From the NCBI GenBank assembly GCA_018401465.1, contig JAGYKE010000004.1, positions 1,767,857-1,831,856 of the forward strand: 64,000 nt of DNA. The letters are read 5' to 3'. Every line of letters starts with the position of its first letter. Position 1 is the first letter of the stretch. The stretch is from Aestuariivita sp. (GTDB taxonomy: Bacteria > Pseudomonadota > Alphaproteobacteria > Rhodobacterales > Rhodobacteraceae). The translations under genes were made by a program, and so were the position numbers. Shown here piece after piece: positions 9,346-17,912 of the stretch. A model generated the notes under the pieces. That model had not been told where the DNA came from, searched no databases, and worked only from the letters and a program-made list of their open reading frames with translations.

Positions 9346-10331
9346 CACCGGATCGCTTGGGACGCGGCGCTTTCCGGCAGTTCCTCGTCGAAGCAGCGCT
9401 GATAGAACTCGGCCACCGTCTGGCGTTCGAGCTCGTCGCACTTGTTGAGGAAGGACAACCGGAAGGCATAGCCCATGTTGCGGAAGATCTCGGCGTTCTG
9501 GGCCCAGGTGATCACGGTGCGCGGGCTCATCACGGTGGACAGGTCCCCGTTCATAAAGGCCGTCCGCGTGAGATCGGCCAGCGTCACCATCTGGCTGACC
9601 TGCTTGCGGCCCTTCTCGGTGTTGTAATGCGGCGCCTTGGCCAGCACGATCGCCACTTCTGCGTCGTGGCTCAGGTAGTTCAGCGTGGCCACCAGCGACC
9701 AGCGGTCCATCTGCGCCTGGTTGATCTGCTGCACCCCGTGATAGAGGCCCGTCGTGTCGCCCAGACCGACCGTGTTGGCGGTCGCGAACAGCCGGAAGGA
9801 CGGGTGCGGGGTGATGATCTCGTTCTGGTCCAGAAGCGTCAGCTTGCCGTCATGTTCCAGCACGCGCTGGATCACGAACATCACGTCCGGACGGCCCGCG
9901 TCGTATTCGTCGAAGACGATGGCGCAGGGGTTGCGCAGCGCCCAGGGCAGGATGCCTTCGTGGAATTCGGTCACCTGCTTGCCGTCGCGCAGCTTGATCG
10001 CGTCCTTCCCGATCAGGTCGATGCGAGAGATGTGGCTGTCAAGGTTCACCCGCACCGTCGGCCAGTTAAGCCGCGCGGCGACCTGTTCGATATGCGTCGA
10101 CTTGCCGGTGCCGTGATAGCCCTGGATCATCACGCGGCGGTTGTTGCGGAAGCCTGCCAGAATCGCCAGCGTCGTGTCGGGATCGAACTTGTAGGTCGGG
10201 TCGATGTCGGGCACGCGGTCGGTGCGTTCGGCGAAGCCCTTCACGATCATGTCGGTGTCGACCCCGAACACCTCGCGGACCGAGATGTCCTCGGTCGGTT
10301 TCGCCTTCATGTCGCTTGCGCCGTCAGCCAT
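9345..10331 (-). CDS. cobS: Aerobic cobaltochelatase subunit CobS
   Basis: AAA+ ATPase subunit of the cobaltochelatase, working with CobT to drive CobN-dependent cobalt insertion. ATG 10331 is chosen because GAGGAA lies 7 nt upstream; it gives 328 residues, the usual family size, while a longer frame to 10370 has no such site. Walker A is GYHGTGKST at 71-79 and Walker B is CAIVFDEYD at 136-144. Downstream coupling to the racemase-like gene is by TGATG overlap. The upstream J-domain gene is on the same strand, 109 bp away, matching the usual Rhodobacterales order of BolA, J-domain, CobS and CobT. Confidence 0.96.
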   Translation of the reverse strand: MADGASDMKAKPTEDISVREVFGVDTDMIVKGFAERTDRVPDIDPTYKFDPDTTLAILAGFRNNRRVMIQGYHGTGKSTHIEQVAARLNWPTVRVNLDSHISRIDLIGKDAIKLRDGKQVTEFHEGILPWALRNPCAIVFDEYDAGRPDVMFVIQRVLEHDGKLTLLDQNEIITPHPSFRLFATANTVGLGDTTGLYHGVQQINQAQMDRWSLVATLNYLSHDAEVAIVLAKAPHYNTEKGRKQVSQMVTLADLTRTAFMNGDLSTVMSPRTVITWAQNAEIFRNMGYAFRLSFLNKCDELERQTVAEFYQRCFDEELPESAASQAIR

Positions 10332-10440
10332 CGGAAATTCCTCGTCTTCCTGCCCGCCGGACAGGTTCATTCAAAAGCTCGCCACTCGTGCAACATATTC
10401 CCCGCACGCGCAAGGGGAAGGGCCGGTGCGGGCGGGCCGC

Positions 10441-11064
10441 TCAGTCCCGGAAATTCTTAGACACCTTCAGCTGGTCCCAGGCCCAGACGACCTGCTGCAG
10501 CTGTTCCTCCTGGCTGCGGTCGCCGCCGTTCATGTCGGGGTGCAGCACCTTGATCAGCGCCTTGTAGGCGCGACGGATTTCCGTCTTGGTCCAGTCTTCC
10601 TGACCCTCGAGAATGTCGAGCGCGCGCTTTTCCGTCGGCGGCAGCTTGCGTCCGGCACTGGCGCGGCCCGGGTTCTGGGTGGCGTTCGCGCCCAGAACCT
10701 GATGCGGGTCTTCGATGCCCAGCCGCGCCCAGGCACGCGCTTCCGGGTCGCCCATGGGTTTTGTCGCCCGTTCCCAGACCCGATCGCGCGATTGCTGGGC
10801 GTTGATCTCGGCCTCGGTCACGCCCTCGAAGAAATTCCACTTCTGGTTGTATTCGCGCACATGCGTCTGACAGAACCAGAAGTAATCGTCGAGCACGTCC
10901 GGCGCCTTGGGCGCCCGGAACGTCCCCTTTTCGCGGCACCCCTCGTGGTCGCAGACCCGCACGGATGTGTCGACAGCGCCCGACATCGCCCGGCGGCCGC
11001 GCGGGTTCTTCTTCTTCGAGGCCGACACCGACATGTCGAATCCGAAGGGATCGCGTTTCACCAT
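10441..11064 (-). CDS. J-domain (DnaJ-like) protein
   Basis: A 207-residue protein beginning MVKRDPFGFDM at ATG 11064; the frame is open further upstream, but that part is low in coding character and would run into the bolA region. The J-domain is at the C-terminus (about 140-205) with the obligatory HPD tripeptide (LHPDMNGGD), so it should stimulate a DnaK-type ATPase. The middle holds a CDHEGCREKG and CQTHVREYN cysteine/histidine pattern that could bind zinc. It is divergent from bolA across 150 bp and lies upstream of cobS, a neighbourhood common in Rhodobacterales. The client protein is unknown; a link to chelatase assembly is only suggested by context. Confidence 0.9.
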   Translation of the reverse strand: MVKRDPFGFDMSVSASKKKNPRGRRAMSGAVDTSVRVCDHEGCREKGTFRAPKAPDVLDDYFWFCQTHVREYNQKWNFFEGVTEAEINAQQSRDRVWERATKPMGDPEARAWARLGIEDPHQVLGANATQNPGRASAGRKLPPTEKRALDILEGQEDWTKTEIRRAYKALIKVLHPDMNGGDRSQEEQLQQVVWAWDQLKVSKNFRD

Positions 11065-11214
11065 CGTCTGTACCTTGTTGCCGCACCGCGGACGGGGGAG
11101 GAGTGCCTTGCCTTTTCGACTCGGACACCGGAGTTTAGTGTCTGGTGGCAAAGATTGAAGGGGGGAGGCGACAGTTTTTCGCCGCGCCCCGTTGCCGCGG
11201 AAAGGAGTCTGCCC

Positions 11215-11472
11215 ATGCCTGTCACGCAGGAAATCACCGACCGTCTGAACGAGGCCTTCGCGCCCACACTGCTCGAGGTGATCGACGACAGCGAAAGCCA
11301 TCGCGGACATTCCGGATATATGGAGGGCGGTGAGAGCCATTTCAACATCACCATCCGCGCACCTGCCTTCGCGGGCCAGTCGCGAGTCGCGCGCCACCGG
11401 GCGGTGCATGCCGCGTTGGGCCCCGATCTTCTGGGGCGCATCCACGCGCTGGCGCTCGACATCGGGGCCTGA
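11215..11472 (+). CDS. bolA: BolA family protein
   Basis: 85 residues with the class II KH-like BolA fold: the conserved DDSESHRGHSGYMEGG and the FAGQSRVARHRAVH segment carrying the conserved RHR and His residues. BolA proteins partner with monothiol glutaredoxins in Fe-S cluster trafficking and also act as regulators. The start ATG 11215 has AAAGGAG about 8 nt upstream. It is divergent from the J-domain gene and ends immediately next to the stop of the converging DUF4177 gene. No glutaredoxin gene lies in the window. Confidence 0.93.
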   Translation: MPVTQEITDRLNEAFAPTLLEVIDDSESHRGHSGYMEGGESHFNITIRAPAFAGQSRVARHRAVHAALGPDLLGRIHALALDIGA

Positions 11473-11811
11473 TCAGTCTTTCGGCGCCTCGGCCCTGTCC
11501 GGGGGTGGCAGGGGTTGGGCGACCGGCGGTTCCCCGGCAGCGGGGGCAGCCAGCGGGCGCACGGCGAAGTCGGCACCGGCACCGGGGCGGCGGAAGACCA
11601 GCAGGTTGCGCCACTGGGTGGACGTTCCGGTCAGCCCGCTGCGTTCGTCGCTGGGCAGGAAATCGGCGCGCAGGTATTCCCAGCCCTCGGCGGCCAGCGC
11701 GTTGATCGCTGTCTCGACCGCATGGGCAAAGCGCGCCTCGGGCGTCTTCACGCCCTTGGCCTTCTCGCCCTTCCGGGGGGCGGGGACGACCTTGTACTCG
11801 TAAACTGGCAT
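11473..11811 (-). CDS. DUF4177 domain protein
   Basis: 112 residues, starting MPVYEYKVVPAP. The first 75 residues fit DUF4177: a small alpha-beta domain with ALAAEGWEYLRADFLP in the middle and a hydrophobic WRNLLVFRRP strand. The last 35 residues are a proline/alanine-rich tail without recognisable motif. There is no signal peptide. The gene ends directly against bolA (convergent). Family function is unknown. Confidence 0.8.
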   Translation of the reverse strand: MPVYEYKVVPAPRKGEKAKGVKTPEARFAHAVETAINALAAEGWEYLRADFLPSDERSGLTGTSTQWRNLLVFRRPGAGADFAVRPLAAPAAGEPPVAQPLPPPDRAEAPKD

Positions 11812-11869
11812 CGGGGTCCTTTCCTTGCGCGACCGACCTTAGACCGGGGCGGGGGCCGGGGCCAAGGGG

Positions 11870-12343
11870 TCAGCGCCCGGGAATGCAGATGCGGCGGCCC
11901 GCGCGGTCGGGCCGGGGCAGGGCGCTGTGCGCCGCGAGCACCGCTTCCATCTTCGCGCGCACGTCGTCGGGCATGGGCGCGACGCGGGGGCCCGACATGT
12001 CGATATGCAGCCCCAGCCCTTCGCCGGTGGCCGACAGCCAGCCATCCTCGTGGCGCAGTTCCTGAAAGAAGTGGAACCGCTTCTCGTCCATGTCGAGAAG
12101 CTGCGAGGTGACGAAGACCCGGTCGCTTTCCTTCAGCTCGCGCAGGTAGCAGACATGGAATTCCGCCGAGAAGGTCGAGAAGCCGCGCGTCTTTGGATAC
12201 TCGGCGTCGATCCCGAAATCGGCGAATAGATCATCCGCCCCCCGGTCGAAGAGCACGTTGTAATAGGCCATGTTGAGATGGCCGTTATAGTCGATCCATT
12301 GGGATTCGACCTGCATGAGGCGGGACCGGTGCGGGGCTTTCAT
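11870..12343 (-). CDS. Hotdog-fold acyl-CoA thioesterase-like protein
   Basis: About 157 residues from ATG 12343 (MKAPHRSRLMQVESQW); a longer frame to 12391 adds only 16 unconserved residues. The WIDYNGHLNMAYYNVLFD segment is the 4HBT-type active-site region (Asp-x-x-x-His with Asn), as in thioesterases related to 4-hydroxybenzoyl-CoA thioesterase and to the C-terminal domain of carnitine dehydrogenases. It should hydrolyse an acyl-CoA thioester in the cytosol; the acyl group cannot be read from sequence. Neighbouring genes do not suggest a pathway. Confidence 0.85.
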   Translation of the reverse strand: MKAPHRSRLMQVESQWIDYNGHLNMAYYNVLFDRGADDLFADFGIDAEYPKTRGFSTFSAEFHVCYLRELKESDRVFVTSQLLDMDEKRFHFFQELRHEDGWLSATGEGLGLHIDMSGPRVAPMPDDVRAKMEAVLAAHSALPRPDRAGRRICIPGR

Positions 12344-12587
12344 GCGGGCCAGATTATCCGGTTCCCAGCCCGGGGCAAGGGGGTGTCCCACGATGGGACG
12401 CCCTGTGGCTTGCGGAAAATCAAGGGGTTACAGGGGTGGATTTACGATCTGGCAAGGTTTGGGGCAATGGAACCATCCCGCGGTACGCGGCAGAGAGCAA
12501 AACCCGGCCGGTCGGCCCGAAGGTCGTGCAGCGACGGCCGAAATGGGGTATGATGAAAGTGGTTTCCATGAAATGCCGAGGCGACCG

Positions 12588-12887
12588 ATGAACGACGACG
12601 ACAAGGTGAAGGGCCGGATTCACGGCGAACAGCCCGGGGTGGCGCCGGACAACATGGGGCTGCGGCTGATCTACATGATCCTGATCGCTCTGATGATCTC
12701 GATCGCGCAGACGGTGCTGACGGTGGCGACCGTCATCCAGTTCGTCATCATGCTGGTCAACACCCGCCAGCCCAACGAACGGCTGGCCGATTTCGGCACC
12801 GACCTCGGCGTTTGGATCGCCAAGGCCGCGCGCTATCAGACGGCGGCCTCCGAGGTAAAGCCCTGGCCCTGGACGGATCTGGATTAA
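12588..12887 (+). CDS. DUF4389 small inner-membrane protein
   Basis: 99 residues from ATG 12588 (MNDDDKVKGR). A central hydrophobic stretch (about 26-56, LIYMILIALMISIAQTVL onward) forms one or two membrane segments, followed by NTRQPNERLADFGTDLGVW and an aromatic C-terminus (KPWPWTDLD), which together are the DUF4389 signature. It is isolated: divergent from the thioesterase gene across about 245 bp that hold no other recognisable gene, and convergent with the IMPACT-family gene. No function is known for the family. Confidence 0.82.
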   Translation: MNDDDKVKGRIHGEQPGVAPDNMGLRLIYMILIALMISIAQTVLTVATVIQFVIMLVNTRQPNERLADFGTDLGVWIAKAARYQTAASEVKPWPWTDLD

Positions 12888-12971
12888 CATTGGCATGCGG
12901 CTGGATTTCGCCTGTCGCGTCAACGCCGCCCGTCTCGCCCGCATCCCGTGGCCCGGGGCAAGCCCGGACTG

Positions 12972-13331
12972 TCAGGCACCGCTGCCCAGCGCATCGAGAT
13001 AGGCGCGAACCGCTGTCTGGACATGCCGGAACCGGTCGCCGCCCAGATGCTTGCCGCCGTACCAGCGGGTGACGACGATGATGTGGTCCGACAGCCCTTC
13101 GCGTTCCAGCATGCGCAGGATGACGTTTCCCGCACCGGCTTCCCCGTCATCGTTCTTCAAGGGCACGCCACCCGGTATGGCGGCCCAGCTGTTATGCGTG
13201 GCGCGCGCGAATTTCTTGTTGCGTTTCAGGTCCTTGAGAAAGGCTGAAATCGCCTCCTGATCCGCGCAGGGCCCGCCTGCCACCGCGTATCTGGACCCGC
13301 GGTCGCTGACGACGCCCTCGATGATCCTCAT
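12972..13331 (-). CDS. IMPACT/YigZ family protein
   Basis: 119 residues covering the N-terminal UPF0029 domain: SRYAVAGG near the start, RATHNSWA in the middle, then NDDGEAGAG and VTRWYGGKHLGG, which match the YigZ/IMPACT pattern (A-x-H-x-x-A, DDGEP-G-A-G, RY-G-G-x-L-G-x-G). The C-terminal YigZ domain is missing, which is usual for the short alphaproteobacterial form. It lies 6 bp upstream of pepF on the same strand, so the two are probably cotranscribed. Proposed roles of the family are in translation regulation, without established biochemistry in bacteria. Confidence 0.87.
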   Translation of the reverse strand: MRIIEGVVSDRGSRYAVAGGPCADQEAISAFLKDLKRNKKFARATHNSWAAIPGGVPLKNDDGEAGAGNVILRMLEREGLSDHIIVVTRWYGGKHLGGDRFRHVQTAVRAYLDALGSGA

Positions 13332-13337
13332 CGGGAA

Positions 13338-15158
13338 TTACGCCTCCATCGCCTCCAGCTCGTCGATGAAGCCTTCGATCATGCTCAGCCCCTTGTCCCA
13401 GAAGGCCGGGTCGGACGCGTCGAGGCCGAAGGGCGCCAGGAGCTCCTTGTGGTGCTTCGACCCGCCCGCCTTCAGCATGTCGAAATACAGATCCTCGAAC
13501 CCCGGCTTGCCCTCGGCATAGACGGAATAGAGCGCGTTCACGAGGCCGTCGCCGAAGGCATAGGCATAGACGTAGAAGGGCGAATGCACGAAATGCGGGA
13601 TATAGGCCCAGAAGCTCTCATACCCTTCTATGAAATCGAAGGCAGGGCCGAGGGATTGCGCCTGCACCCTCATCCACAGCGCGCCGATATCCTCGGGCGT
13701 GAGTTCCCCCTGCCGCCGCGCCGCGTGCAGCTTGCATTCGAAATCGTAAAACGCGATCTGGCGGACAACCGTGTTGATCATGTCCTCGACCTTGCCCGCC
13801 AGCAGCACCTTGCGCTGGGCCGGGGTTTCGGCCTTGGACAGAAGCTTGCGGAAGGTCAGCATCTCGCCGAAGACGGATGCCGTTTCGGCCAGCGTGAGCG
13901 GCGTGGATGACAGCATCTCGCCCTGACCGGCGGCCAGAACCTGATGCACGCCGTGGCCCAGTTCATGCGCCAGCGTCATCACGTCGCGCGGTTTGCCCAA
14001 GTAGTTCAGCATCACGTAAGGATGCACGTTCGTCACGGTGGGGTGGGCGAAGGCGCCGGGGGCCTTGCCGGGCTTGACGCCCGCGTCGATCCAGCCCCGC
14101 CTGAAGAAAGGCTGCGCTAGGTCGCCCATGCGGGGGTCGAAGCCGGCGTAAGCTTCCATCACGATCTTCTCGGCTTCGTCCCAGCCGACGATCTTGGTGT
14201 CTTCCATCGGCAGTGGCGCGTTGCGGTCCCAGACCTGCATGCGGTCCAGTCCCAGCCATTTGCGCTTCAGCTCGTAATAGCGGTGGCTGAGGCGCGGATA
14301 GGCGGCGACGACCGCTTCGCGCAGCGCCTCGACCACTTCGGGCTCCACGTCGTTCGACAGGTGCCGCGCGGTCTGGGCGGTCGGCATCTTGCGCCAGCGG
14401 TCGAGGATTTCCTTTTCCTTGACCTGCGTGTTGTGCACGCGGGCGAAGACCTTGATGTTCTCGCCGAAGACGCGGGCCAATTCCTGCGCCGCCGCCTCGC
14501 GCGTCGCCCGGTCCTGTTCGGTGAGAAGGTTCAGCGTGCCTTCGATGGTCAGCACTTCGCCATCGACGATGAAGGACAGTCCCGCGATCGTTTCGTCGAA
14601 AAGCCGCTCCCACGCGTCGCCGACGACGCCGAGGTCGTGCAGGAGCTTTTCCATCTCGTCGGACAATTGATAGGGCTTCATGGCACGGATGCGGTCGAAG
14701 ACGGGCTTGTAGCGGGCGAGGTCTTCGTTTTCCGCAAACCGCGCGGCAAGGACTGCATCCTCGATCCGGTTCAGTTCCAGCGTGAAGAAGACCAGCGGCG
14801 TGGTGAAATTGGTGATCTTCTCCTGCAGATCGCCCATGAACTTGGCACGCGCCGCATCGGTCGTCTTCTGGTAATAGCGCAGGCCCGCGAAGGACATGAT
14901 GCGCCCTGCCACATTGCTGATCTTTTCGTTGCGCTGCACGCAGGCCAGAAGCCCGGCGGCGTCGAGACCCGCCAGTTTCCCCTCGTAATCGGCCGCGAAA
15001 GACGCGCAGGCCGCGTCCAGCCAATCCAGATCGCGCTTCAGTTCCGGTGCGTCCTCACCGGAATAGAGATCGCTCAGGTCCCATTCGGGCAGGTTGCCCA
15101 GATCGCGGTTTCCGCCTTTTGCATTCGCGTCACGGACGGGGAAGGGCAGGTGCAGCAT
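13338..15158 (-). CDS. pepF: Oligoendopeptidase F (M3 family)
   Basis: A 606-residue cytosolic zinc metallopeptidase cleaving short peptides. The M3 zinc site is clear: HELGH at 398-402 with the third ligand Glu425 in LTLAETASVFGE. Length is right for the family. The start ATG 15158 is preceded by GCGAGGATTT, a usable ribosome binding site. The IMPACT-family gene is 6 bp downstream. The upstream 114 bp to the DNA ligase stop holds no gene. Confidence 0.96.
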   Translation of the reverse strand: MLHLPFPVRDANAKGGNRDLGNLPEWDLSDLYSGEDAPELKRDLDWLDAACASFAADYEGKLAGLDAAGLLACVQRNEKISNVAGRIMSFAGLRYYQKTTDAARAKFMGDLQEKITNFTTPLVFFTLELNRIEDAVLAARFAENEDLARYKPVFDRIRAMKPYQLSDEMEKLLHDLGVVGDAWERLFDETIAGLSFIVDGEVLTIEGTLNLLTEQDRATREAAAQELARVFGENIKVFARVHNTQVKEKEILDRWRKMPTAQTARHLSNDVEPEVVEALREAVVAAYPRLSHRYYELKRKWLGLDRMQVWDRNAPLPMEDTKIVGWDEAEKIVMEAYAGFDPRMGDLAQPFFRRGWIDAGVKPGKAPGAFAHPTVTNVHPYVMLNYLGKPRDVMTLAHELGHGVHQVLAAGQGEMLSSTPLTLAETASVFGEMLTFRKLLSKAETPAQRKVLLAGKVEDMINTVVRQIAFYDFECKLHAARRQGELTPEDIGALWMRVQAQSLGPAFDFIEGYESFWAYIPHFVHSPFYVYAYAFGDGLVNALYSVYAEGKPGFEDLYFDMLKAGGSKHHKELLAPFGLDASDPAFWDKGLSMIEGFIDELEAMEA

Positions 15159-15272
15159 GAAATCCTCGCTCTCTTGGCTTTTCCCGACTTAGGCCGCCGA
15201 TCCCGGGGGCGCAACACTCCTGCATTCTTCTCGTCACAAATACGCAAATCCTGCGCCTGTCACGGGCGCGAC

Positions 15273-16865
15273 CTAGCCGTAAAGGCGCAGCATCTCCTTC
15301 AGGTCATCGAGCGTGTTGGCCTGCGACAGATCCTTGTCATGCCGCCAGCGCGCCATGCGGGGGAACCGCAGCGCGACGCCCGACTTGTGGCGGGGGCTTT
15401 GCTGGATGCCTTCGAAGGCGATCTCGAAGACAAGTTCGGGGCGTACCTGCCGGACGGGGCCGAACCGTTGCAGGGTGTTCTTCTTCACCCAAGTCGTGAT
15501 CTTGCGGAATTCGGCGTCCGTCAGGCCGGAATAGGCCTTGGTGAAGGGGACAAGGTCGTTGCCCTGCCAGACCGCGAAGGTGAAATCGGTGTAAAGGTTC
15601 GCGCGCCGCCCGTGGCCCGCCTGCGCATAGATCATCACCGCGTCGATGGTCAGCGGGTCGAGCTTCCATTTCCACCATTCGCCTTTCTTGCGACCGGCCA
15701 GATAGGGCCCCGCGCGGCGCTTGAGCATGAGGCCTTCGGCGCGGGCGTCGCGGGCGGTGGCGCGTGCGTCTGTCAGCGTCTGCCATGTCGTGAAGGTCAA
15801 GGACGGCGACAGGCGGAGCGGGGCGTCTTGCGGCAGGGGCGCGATCAGGCGGTCAAGCCGCGCGCGGCGCTCGTCGAAGGGCAGGGCACGGATGTCGCGG
15901 CCGCCGTCCTCGAGCAGGTCATAGGCCTGCAAGATCACCGGTGCCTCGCGCAGAAGGCTTTTCGGCACGGTCTTGCGGCCGATGCGTTTCTGAAGGGCTG
16001 CAAAGGGCAGGGGCGCCGCGCCGTCCCAGGCGAGGATCTCGCCGTCGATCACGGTGCCCGGAGGCAGGTGGTCGGGCGCGCGGGCGAGTTCCGGAAAGCG
16101 GTCGGTCATCAGTTCCTCGCCCCGCGACCAGACGAAATGATCGCCGTCGCGCAGGATCAGCTGGCCGCGGATGCCGTCCCATTTCCATTCGGCGTGCCAG
16201 TCTTCGGGCGCGCCCAGCGTCTGCGCCGCATCGTCAAGGCCATGCGCGAGGCAGAAGGGATAGGGGCGCGAGGCGTCGGTGGTGGGGTCATCCGCTTCGA
16301 TCAGGGCATGGAAGGTGGTGTCGTCGGGCGACCATGCGCCCATCAGGCGGTGGGCAAGCTCGGCCTCGTCCCGGCCCGTGGCCTGCGCCAGCGCGCGCGT
16401 CATCAGTTTCTGGCTGACGCCCACCCGGAACCCGCCGGTGATGAGCTTGTTGAACAGGAACCGCGAGGTGGTGTCGAGTTCGTCCCACGCAGCAAGGACT
16501 GCGGCCTTGCGCGCGGGTTCATCCACATGCGAAAGGCCGCGCAACATGTTGATCCAATGTGTTAGTCCCCGGTCGCTGTCGCTGCGACCGGGCGGCAGGA
16601 ACAGCGCGATCGTCTCGGCCAGATCGCCGACGACCGGGTAGGCCTCTTCGAACAGCCACAGCGGGTATCCCGCCGCCTCGGCCGCCCATTCGCGCAGGCG
16701 CGTCGTGGTGACCGCGCGGCGCGGGCGGCGGCCCGAGAACAGCGCGATGGTCCAGAGGCGGTCTTCGTCCGGCGCGGTCGCGAAATACTCGGCCAAGGCC
16801 GCGACCTTCACGCTGGTCTTCGTGCTCTGATCGATACGGGTGAAGAGGCGGGCGAAGTCCTTCAT
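15273..16865 (-). CDS. ATP-dependent DNA ligase (exonuclease-associated type)
   Basis: 530 residues. An N-terminal helical domain (1-195) resembles the DNA-binding domain of ligase I-like enzymes, then the nucleotidyltransferase domain carries motif I KWDGIR at 228-233 with the nucleophile Lys228, followed by an OB domain ending near residue 520. The enzyme seals nicks using ATP. Its start overlaps the stop of the MBL exonuclease gene (ATGA), so the two are translationally coupled. This pair belongs to the family of ligase/exonuclease genes often seen with an Lhr-like helicase and the PdeM phosphoesterase, but neither partner is adjacent here. A DNA damage response role follows from the family, not from direct evidence. 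Confidence 0.94.
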   Translation of the reverse strand: MKDFARLFTRIDQSTKTSVKVAALAEYFATAPDEDRLWTIALFSGRRPRRAVTTTRLREWAAEAAGYPLWLFEEAYPVVGDLAETIALFLPPGRSDSDRGLTHWINMLRGLSHVDEPARKAAVLAAWDELDTTSRFLFNKLITGGFRVGVSQKLMTRALAQATGRDEAELAHRLMGAWSPDDTTFHALIEADDPTTDASRPYPFCLAHGLDDAAQTLGAPEDWHAEWKWDGIRGQLILRDGDHFVWSRGEELMTDRFPELARAPDHLPPGTVIDGEILAWDGAAPLPFAALQKRIGRKTVPKSLLREAPVILQAYDLLEDGGRDIRALPFDERRARLDRLIAPLPQDAPLRLSPSLTFTTWQTLTDARATARDARAEGLMLKRRAGPYLAGRKKGEWWKWKLDPLTIDAVMIYAQAGHGRRANLYTDFTFAVWQGNDLVPFTKAYSGLTDAEFRKITTWVKKNTLQRFGPVRQVRPELVFEIAFEGIQQSPRHKSGVALRFPRMARWRHDKDLSQANTLDDLKEMLRLYG

Positions 16866-17872
16866 GCCGCGCTTTCATCCAGCGTTTCGCCCGCGAATTC
16901 GGTGGGCACGACCTGCGCGTCAAGCCCGCGCGACCTCAGCCAGCGGGTGAAGATATCGGTGTAACCATGTGTGACGAATATCTTTTCTGCGCCGGTCTCA
17001 TGGATCGCGGTGTTCAGCCCATCCCAGTCGGCATGGTCCGAGATGACGAAACCCCGGTCCGCCGCGCGCCGGCGCCGCACGCCGCGCAGCTGCATCCAGC
17101 CGCTGGCGAAGCCGGTCGAGACGGGGCCGAATTTCCGCGCCCAGGGTGTGCCGAAGGCGGACGGTGTCGCCAGCACCAGCGCGCCGGGGTGATCTGCGAT
17201 CTTCACGGCCGCCGTCACCGGCACGGTCGCGGGCAGGCGCAGTCCCTGATCGCGCAGGATCTGCGTGGTGGCTTCGACCGCGCCATGGGTCAGGATCGGG
17301 CCGATCCCGGGGTCGAGCAGCGACAGAAGCCTTTGCGCCTTGCCAAGGGCATAGGCCCCGAGAAGCGGCGTGCTCCCTGATGCCACGCAATCGCGCCACC
17401 AGCCGTTGATCTGCGCGGCAATGGCCGCCTGCTTCTGCCAGCGGAAGACGGGCAGGCCGAAGGTGCTTTCGGTCACGAAGGCATGGGCGCGGACGGGCTC
17501 GAACGGCGTCGACAACCCGTCATCTTCGAGCTTGTAGTCGCCCGAGACGACCCAGACCTCGCCCCCCACTTCGACCCTAATTTGTGCCGATCCCGGCACA
17601 TGGCCTGCCGGGTGGAAGGACACTGTCGCGCCGCCGATCCGGCGGCGTTCCCCGTATGCGACCGTCTCGAGCGCGATGTCGCCCAGCCGGTGGCGCAGGA
17701 CCGGTGCGGCGAGGTCGGTCGCCAGATAAGCCCCATGCCCGGGGCGCGCGTGGTCGGAATGGCCGTGCGTGATGAGCGCCCGCGGCACGGGGCGCCAGGG
17801 GTCGATGTGGAAATCGCCTGCGGGGCAATGGATGCCGTGGGGTGTGAAGGTCAGGACCGGATCGCGCGTCAT
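16862..17872 (-). CDS. Ligase-associated MBL-fold DNA exonuclease
   Basis: 336 residues with a metallo-beta-lactamase/beta-CASP fold. The metal motif HGHSDH is at 36-41, followed by FHPAGHVPGSAQI, the SGDYK strand and a C-terminal SDHADWDG; the HGYT near the end completes the beta-CASP pattern. Relatives are processing nucleases like SNM1 and bacterial ligase-associated exonucleases that trim DNA ends before sealing. The last four bases overlap the ligase start. The upstream neighbour, an alpha/beta hydrolase 40 bp away on the same strand, seems unrelated to repair. Confidence 0.92.
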   Translation of the reverse strand: MTRDPVLTFTPHGIHCPAGDFHIDPWRPVPRALITHGHSDHARPGHGAYLATDLAAPVLRHRLGDIALETVAYGERRRIGGATVSFHPAGHVPGSAQIRVEVGGEVWVVSGDYKLEDDGLSTPFEPVRAHAFVTESTFGLPVFRWQKQAAIAAQINGWWRDCVASGSTPLLGAYALGKAQRLLSLLDPGIGPILTHGAVEATTQILRDQGLRLPATVPVTAAVKIADHPGALVLATPSAFGTPWARKFGPVSTGFASGWMQLRGVRRRRAADRGFVISDHADWDGLNTAIHETGAEKIFVTHGYTDIFTRWLRSRGLDAQVVPTEFAGETLDESAA

Positions 17873-17912
17873 GGCTGCGACAATAGCGGCCGCCGCGGGG
17901 CTGACCAGCGCC

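Noticed and set aside
14283-16565. Plus-strand open frame of about 760 codons opposite pepF and the DNA ligase
   Set aside because: Spans two unrelated conserved genes in antisense; no motif.
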